Assembly: GCA_003150315.1 (NCBI GenBank)
Contig: QAML01000003.1
Coordinates: 1-5,881, forward strand
Reading direction: 5' to 3'
DNA from: Prevotellaceae bacterium
GTDB taxonomy: Bacteria > Bacteroidota > Bacteroidia > Bacteroidales > Bacteroidaceae
DNA: 5,881 bases
Below the pieces are notes generated by a model that ran no database searches, was not told where the DNA came from, and worked only from the letters and a program-made list of their open reading frames with translations. Below, one piece after another: positions 1 to 3,847 of the stretch. The number at the start of each line of letters is the position of its first letter. Positions within the stretch are counted from its first letter, which is position 1. The position numbers and the translations under genes are program-made.

Positions 1-3000
1 GTACTCAGTATAGTAGTCGCAGTGGGTCTACGTGGTGTTCGGGCGAGTCGGGCAACGTTTTGTATGTTGGCAGGGTGGATGTTGAAGGCGATGAGGCCGG
101 AGATATATCCGCTAGTTTTCATGACCCTATTGCCGCAAAAGCTGTTGCATTTCTTTATGGATATACTGGCAGTGTGAATGATGCCGACCAGAGAGGGTAT
201 GGCGCATTTATCACCAGTGGTGGTCGTTATACTGTCACGAAAGAAGAAAGAATACATTTATATATGTATTACTTGCAGACCATCATGGGGGCCAAAATTA
301 GTTGCTCAATAACAGCGGAGCAAGCATCCGGCAATGGATACACGGGGCCAATTAAGTGGTTCCTTAATGGCCAGAACAGCACTCAAGACTGTTACGTTAC
401 TAGTGCATCAAATCCTAATGTTAAAGTAAACGGAGTTGACGATAACGGCTATTTTCAACATCAAAACCTTTCCTATAATGATTTAATTGATTTCTTTAAG
501 ACTCTGCCGGCCGACACGACACTGAGTGATGCTGCTGAAACTGATGAAGATACAAACCCTATTACGCCACAAACACCAGAGACTAATGATACAGAGCCTA
601 CTACTACTGAAACTGGCCCATCTTGCTATGACCGCGCCGCATCACTAGGTTGGATTCTCTGTCCAATCATCGAGCAAGTTGCAGATGCCATCAAATACAT
701 CTACGAGCAAATTATCATGCCATTCCTCGAATTGGACATCGGCCTATTTTCTACATATAGAATAACATCTGATGGAAAAGTTGATGAATCCGTAGAGTCC
801 GCCACGCATCAAGTATGGAGCAAGATTAGGGATATGGCAAACATCGGCTTTGTCATATTCTTTATCTTCGTTATCTTCTCGCAGCTTACGGGTGTTGGTA
901 TTGACAACTACGGCATCAAGAAGGTTCTTCCGAAACTTATCGTGGGCGCAATCTTGATTAACCTGTCGTACGTCATCTGTCAGCTATCCGTCGACCTTTC
1001 AAATATTCTCGGTTATGGCATTAAGTCTATCTTTGAGGGCCTTGCTCCGAATATAGATGAGATTACCGTTGCTCAGGAAGACGCTACCGGCACGGGTAGT
1101 ACGCATAGCGTGGCGGGCACCTTCATCTTGCTAATCGGCCTCATTGCAGCTATTACGATTCCCGCAATCTTGGCGCTTGGCCCGCACATCTTGATTCCAG
1201 TCTTCTTGGGCTTGATTTCGATCGTGATTGCCATCATCTTCTGCTTCATTCTCTTAGCAGTGCGCAAAGCCTTCGCGGTGTTGCTCGTGATTATCTCGCC
1301 ACTCGCCTTCATGTGCTATATACTGCCGAACACGAAGAGCCTGTTTGATAAATGGTTTAATACATTTAAAGCGATGCTCTTAGCATTCCCGATTTGTAGC
1401 GCGATGATCTATGGCGGTCAGTTTGTTGGCTCGCTCTTAATCGATGCCGCAGATGCAACGAACGTGCCATTTACGCTCGCGCTTTGCGCCGCTGTGATTA
1501 GCATCATGCCAGTCTTTATGATTCCAAAGGCAATTCGTGGCTCGATGGCAATGATTTCCAATGGCCTTACTCGTATGCAGGGCACACTTACCAGTCGCGC
1601 TCGCGCTGCCGCTGGCGGCCGCATGCAGCAGAGTTGGATGACGCGCAAACAGCGTTATCGTGCGCAAAATCGTGGTGCTAAAGATGCCGCAAGACAAGGT
1701 GCATACGGCGCGAGACGTGGTCAGAGATACCTAACTAGACAAAATGAACGCGGCAATGCCGACTTGACGAAGATGAGTCCTGGCGCTCGTGCTGCATATC
1801 TCGCCGCGCAAGGCCAAGTCGACGCACAAGACAAACAAATGCAAGACGCATGGTCTACGAAGTTTAGTGAAATAGATGGTGGCGACATGAAGCGCGCTGA
1901 GGAAATTGGCAAACTCGCCAATAGCGGTCAGCTTGACAAGAATTCGCTCATAGCTGGGCTTGGCAGCATTAAAGATGCGGATGCGCTTACGGCTGCCTTT
2001 AAATCCGTCCACGGCACCGAAGCTGGCAGAAAACTTCTTGCCGATTCGAAGGTTTGCAATAGCGTGGTTGATACGATGAAATCTGGCGATGGCATCATTA
2101 ACCAGAGTATGGGTAAAGTTCTTGGCGGGATGTCGAACGAGCAAGTACTTAACACTAGTGAAGCCGATTTCAAGAGACAGGTTGCTGACAAGGTCCATGC
2201 CGCAGGTACGAGCGTTATGGCGTCGCAAAGTAAGGATGTCTTCAATACGGCGGGCGCTGCGGACTACTTTGATTCAAAGCAACTTGCTGCTGGTATTGAC
2301 GCCGGTTACCGTGGCGCTAATGCTGATAGCTTCAACAGCCTGGTCAGTGGCATGAGCGGAGCCGACCGTGAAAAGATTGCGTCACAGCTCTCCGCCTCTA
2401 ATGCCTGCAACTTTACTGGCGAATCACTCGCGGCAATTGGTGGCACCGATGCGGCTGCAGCTGCCGCCGATGCTGTAGCGGCTGCTAAGGAGAGCGGCGT
2501 TACGGACAAAGATCAACTTAGTACTATTGCAGAACAGGCGAGAGATGCTGCCGTCAGTAAGGGTATGCCTGATGGTGCCGATATAGTAAAGGCGAAAGCT
2601 CCTGGTGCTATCGAGACACTCAACTCCGAAGATGGCGCCCGTCTCCGCGCGAATATGAATTCGCAAGTCAAGGATGCACTCGGCATTACCGGTGATGGCG
2701 GGAATGGATCGACGGATAACGGAGGCTGGAAAGACGACAATGGAAACCAAATTACTTCTCCGGCCCAACTTACCGACGATGATTTAGCTTATGCGAATAA
2801 ACTCAAAGAAATGAGCCAAAGAGGCAGCGACGGTAGTACGCTTTCGGTCGATCATGATTCCAGCTCTACGTCTACTACGAGCGAGTTGATGCGCGGCGAA
2901 CATGGCCGCGGCATCAACGATGCGACCGGAAAAGAACGCGCCGTTGAAGGCAATAGACTAGATTATCATCCAAGGATGGAAGGCGAAACGAACGCGGATT

Positions 3001-3149
3001 ATAGCGCGCGCGCGCAGTGGGAAAAGGAAATGACCCGCCGCGCCGAAGCGGCTGGCCCACGCGATTCCGCCAAAGAGACGCCTTCTCAGTGGCAAACTCG
3101 TGCCGGCATCGAGAGCTTCGAATCTTGGCGTGGTAAGCAGAATAGGTAA
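1..3149 (+). CDS. Large polytopic membrane protein, VirB6/TrbL-like candidate of a type IV secretion-type cluster (5' partial)
   Basis: The frame is open from the left edge (first full codon at 3) to a TAA at 3147-3149, so the true start lies upstream; a TTG at 60 is not a convincing start because the frame continues above it. In order, the protein shows a soluble Cys-containing N-terminal part (to about 500), a P/T/E-rich linker (about 500-620), an amphipathic 'GWILCP' segment (about 650-735), then hydrophobic segments at about 840-899, 924-998, 1110-1178, 1188-1262, 1266-1328, 1356-1439 and 1467-1529. An Arg/Gln-rich stretch (about 1560-1760) follows directly, as expected for a cytoplasmic face, then a long Ala-rich helical tail with no domain I recognise. 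VirB6/TrbL proteins are inner-membrane channel parts of conjugation and type IV secretion machines. The assignment rests on topology and recalled resemblance to CPR proteins encoded near PrgI/VirB4 homologues; no such neighbour is visible here. Membrane location is well supported, the secretion role moderately. Confidence 0.8.
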   Translation, partial: TQYSSRSGSTWCSGESGNVLYVGRVDVEGDEAGDISASFHDPIAAKAVAFLYGYTGSVNDADQRGYGAFITSGGRYTVTKEERIHLYMYYLQTIMGAKISCSITAEQASGNGYTGPIKWFLNGQNSTQDCYVTSASNPNVKVNGVDDNGYFQHQNLSYNDLIDFFKTLPADTTLSDAAETDEDTNPITPQTPETNDTEPTTTETGPSCYDRAASLGWILCPIIEQVADAIKYIYEQIIMPFLELDIGLFSTYRITSDGKVDESVESATHQVWSKIRDMANIGFVIFFIFVIFSQLTGVGIDNYGIKKVLPKLIVGAILINLSYVICQLSVDLSNILGYGIKSIFEGLAPNIDEITVAQEDATGTGSTHSVAGTFILLIGLIAAITIPAILALGPHILIPVFLGLISIVIAIIFCFILLAVRKAFAVLLVIISPLAFMCYILPNTKSLFDKWFNTFKAMLLAFPICSAMIYGGQFVGSLLIDAADATNVPFTLALCAAVISIMPVFMIPKAIRGSMAMISNGLTRMQGTLTSRARAAAGGRMQQSWMTRKQRYRAQNRGAKDAARQGAYGARRGQRYLTRQNERGNADLTKMSPGARAAYLAAQGQVDAQDKQMQDAWSTKFSEIDGGDMKRAEEIGKLANSGQLDKNSLIAGLGSIKDADALTAAFKSVHGTEAGRKLLADSKVCNSVVDTMKSGDGIINQSMGKVLGGMSNEQVLNTSEADFKRQVADKVHAAGTSVMASQSKDVFNTAGAADYFDSKQLAAGIDAGYRGANADSFNSLVSGMSGADREKIASQLSASNACNFTGESLAAIGGTDAAAAAADAVAAAKESGVTDKDQLSTIAEQARDAAVSKGMPDGADIVKAKAPGAIETLNSEDGARLRANMNSQVKDALGITGDGGNGSTDNGGWKDDNGNQITSPAQLTDDDLAYANKLKEMSQRGSDGSTLSVDHDSSSTSTTSELMRGEHGRGINDATGKERAVEGNRLDYHPRMEGETNADYSARAQWEKEMTRRAEAAGPRDSAKETPSQWQTRAGIESFESWRGKQNR
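3004..3015. repeat. (GC)6 dinucleotide run inside the membrane-protein gene
   Basis: Six uninterrupted GC units lie in the 3' part of the coding sequence and encode part of a Ser-Ala-Arg-Ala stretch. Such runs can slip in replication and shift the frame of the last 45 or so codons. The frame is intact here. Confidence 0.85.
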
Positions 3150-3156
3150 TCAGAGC

Positions 3157-3277
3157 CAAAAATAATATCCCCCAGCAGTTGGGGATATTCTTTTAGGCGG
3201 CTTTGGGTTTTGTCATTCAGACTAGCATATAACCGGTCTTCTTTATATCAAAAAGCCCTCCTTCATATATGTACGGT
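3157..3277 (-). ncRNA. Candidate minus-strand small RNA, about 120 nt
   Basis: This is an inferred transcript. It would begin near 3277, about 7 nt past the minus-strand TATAAT at 3284-3289, and end at the minus-strand side of the terminator hairpin (3164-3189) followed by ATTTTTG. It has no substantial open frame: only tiny ones, including a 7-codon ATG frame that overlaps an AAGGAGGG motif and another 7-codon frame just before the terminator. The AAGGAGGG stretch near its 5' end resembles a ribosome binding site and would be free to pair with C/U-rich targets. Promoter plus terminator is the only support; it could be non-functional. Confidence 0.3.
3164..3194 (+). terminator. Intrinsic terminator of the membrane-protein gene, bidirectional
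   Basis: A perfect 9-bp stem (AATATCCCC at 3164-3172 with GGGGATATT at 3181-3189) closes an 8-nt loop and is followed by CTTTT. It starts 15 nt after the TAA stop. The A-run upstream (CAAAAAT, 3157-3163) becomes a U-run on the other strand, so the same hairpin can also stop transcripts arriving from the right on the minus strand. Confidence 0.9.
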
Positions 3278-3307
3278 GAGGGGATTATAGCAAATCCCTG
3301 AAGGAGG
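3257..3307. repeat. Nested inverted repeat around the minus-strand -10 box
   Basis: Outer arms CCTCCTTCA (3257-3265) and TGAAGGAGG (3299-3307) are a perfect 9-bp inverted repeat. Inside, GGGATT (3281-3286) and AATCCC (3293-3298) form a second, 6-bp hairpin whose 3' arm directly abuts the outer 3' arm. The arms also match the Shine-Dalgarno core and its 16S complement. The outer arms flank the minus-strand promoter, with centres 42 bp apart (about four helical turns), which would suit paired operator sites. As RNA it would be a two-stem fold. Without a U-run on the plus strand it is not a plus-strand terminator. Confidence 0.6.
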
Positions 3308-3311
3308 ACAA
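3284..3311 (-). promoter_or_regulatory. Minus-strand extended -10 promoter
   Basis: Read on the minus strand, TTGTCC (complement of 3306-3311) is followed by 16 nt and TATAAT (complement of 3284-3289), with TGC directly before the hexamer (extended -10). The -10 is perfect and the -35 matches 4 of 6. The predicted start is near 3277. It points toward the bidirectional terminator and away from the helicase gene, so no protein gene in the window is its obvious target. Confidence 0.5.
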
Positions 3312-3328
3312 TCTTATTCTAACACGGC

Positions 3329-3343
3329 TGTAATTCTATTACA
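3329..3343. promoter_or_regulatory. Operator-like dyad TGTAAT-N3-ATTACA
   Basis: A perfect two-fold dyad with 6-bp arms and a 3-nt spacer. Its centre (3336) is about 59 bp upstream of the inferred minus-strand start near 3277, a usual position for an activator upstream of the -35. The region is A+T-rich, so chance is possible, and no regulator is encoded in the window. Confidence 0.35.
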
Positions 3344-3344
3344 A

Positions 3345-3660
3345 TGATGATATTAAGCCATCTCTCAGAATGTTCGCGGGTATATTATTACGCAAATATG
3401 GGATGAATAGAATCGATTAATCCCCATAGAATAAAAGCACCATACTTAACTCTTTAAGAAGGGATATATCGCCGCGAGTATTATAGCGCAAAACAAGTCA
3501 TCGCGTAACATAGCTACACCGACCACGATTCTATTATGTATTCGCAGCAGAAGGATACATATATTGCCGATAAAAATCGACTTAAACTAGGTAACTAAGC
3601 ACCAATTCAACGCGTTATTCAGGACATACAATAACCCCACTTTGTGCATTTTGACGTGCG
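3345..3660. other. A+T-rich non-coding spacer, no credible gene
   Basis: No open frame with a plausible start, ribosome binding site and protein-like composition is seen on either strand, and no tRNA-like fold is recognised. It holds short inverted repeats (the one at 3397-3428 is listed separately) and several copies of ATTCTAT/ATAGAAT (around 3333, 3407, 3425 and 3530). A minus-strand TATAAT complement lies near 3484-3489 but lacks a good -35. Composition differs clearly from both flanking genes. Confidence 0.6.
3397..3428. repeat. Imperfect inverted repeat with central AATCGATT palindrome
   Basis: TATGGGAT (3397-3404) and ATCCCCATA (3420-3428) can pair with one bulged C. An AATCGATT palindrome (3411-3418) lies between them. 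No U-run follows on the plus strand. It may be a protein site or a chance feature of A+T-rich DNA. Confidence 0.3.
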
Positions 3661-3665
3661 ATAAG

Positions 3666-3694
3666 TTGATATTTTATGAAGAATATGATATAAT
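3666..3694 (+). promoter_or_regulatory. Near-consensus promoter of the helicase gene
   Basis: TTGATA (3666-3671, 5 of 6 to TTGACA) is separated by an ideal 17 nt from a perfect TATAAT (3689-3694), preceded by TGA (extended -10). The predicted start is near 3701, giving a 147-nt untranslated leader. GTTGAT (3665-3670) and ATCAAC (3693-3698) form an inverted repeat over the -35 and -10, which could be an operator but is short. Confidence 0.8.
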
Positions 3695-3750
3695 CAACAA
3701 ATAGGGCTTATGTTTTAAGTTCTCAGCACCTTACTTTCAATCCCCTATCT

Positions 3751-3807
3751 GTTATCGGCAGGATTGATAGCGTCCCCCTACTCGGCGCTATCGGTTCCGC
3801 CGATAAC
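3751..3807 (+). repeat. Long leader hairpin presenting a C-rich loop
   Basis: GTTATCGGC (3751-3759) pairs perfectly with GCCGATAAC (3799-3807). After one A-C mismatch the stem continues from 3761-3772 with 3786-3797, including GATAGCG/CGCTATC and a few G-T pairs. The 13-nt loop (3773-3785) starts with TCCCCCT. About 21 bp in all make this the strongest fold between the genes after the terminator. Confidence 0.75.
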
Positions 3808-3835
3808 GGCGAGAAAGGCCTTGTCTATTCTTGAA

Positions 3836-3842
3836 AGGGGGA
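3836..3842 (+). promoter_or_regulatory. Ribosome binding site AGGGGGA that decides the GTG start
   Basis: A G-rich Shine-Dalgarno sequence lies 5 nt before GTG 3848. It fixes that GTG as the start rather than the in-frame TTG at 3821, which has no such site. It is the target of both leader anti-Shine-Dalgarno segments. Confidence 0.8.
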
Positions 3843-3847
3843 TTACC

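Larger units (their letters stand above)
3701..3847 (+). promoter_or_regulatory. Structured 5' leader of the helicase mRNA with two anti-Shine-Dalgarno segments
   Basis: The leader runs from the predicted start to the GTG codon. AATCCCC (3739-3745) complements GGGGATT (3838-3844). TCCCCCT (3773-3779), in the loop of a long hairpin, exactly complements AGGGGGA (3836-3842). The two can therefore compete for the ribosome binding site, one as a long-range helix and one as a loop pseudoknot. No U-run follows the hairpin, so control would be at translation, not termination. A two-codon frame ATG-TTT-TAA (3710-3718) follows an AGGG near the 5' end. I do not recognise a known riboswitch class. It could be a metabolite, temperature or protein-bound (autoregulatory) switch; the pairings are seen, the regulation is inferred. 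Confidence 0.5.

Noticed and set aside
60..62. TTG as the start of the membrane-protein gene
   Set aside because: The frame is open above it to the window edge and no ribosome binding site precedes it; the gene is better read as 5' truncated.
1073..2768. Several shorter minus-strand frames and one plus-strand frame (2089-2355) inside the membrane-protein gene
   Set aside because: All are out-of-frame shadows with biased, low-complexity composition.
3343..3405. 20-codon plus-strand ATG frame after the AAGGAGG at 3301-3307
   Set aside because: The spacing from the Shine-Dalgarno-like sequence to the ATG is about 35 nt, too far, and the peptide has no recognisable features.
3484..3489. Second minus-strand TATAAT as a promoter
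   Set aside because: The hexamer at a 17-nt distance is TTACGC, only 2 of 6 to consensus, with no extended -10 and no frame or terminator-defined product.
3751..3807. Leader hairpin as an intrinsic terminator
   Set aside because: It is followed by GGCGAGAAAGG rather than a U-run.
3150..3847. tRNA or other standard RNA gene in the spacer
   Set aside because: No cloverleaf, T-loop GTTCRA-type motif or CCA end was found by reading either strand.
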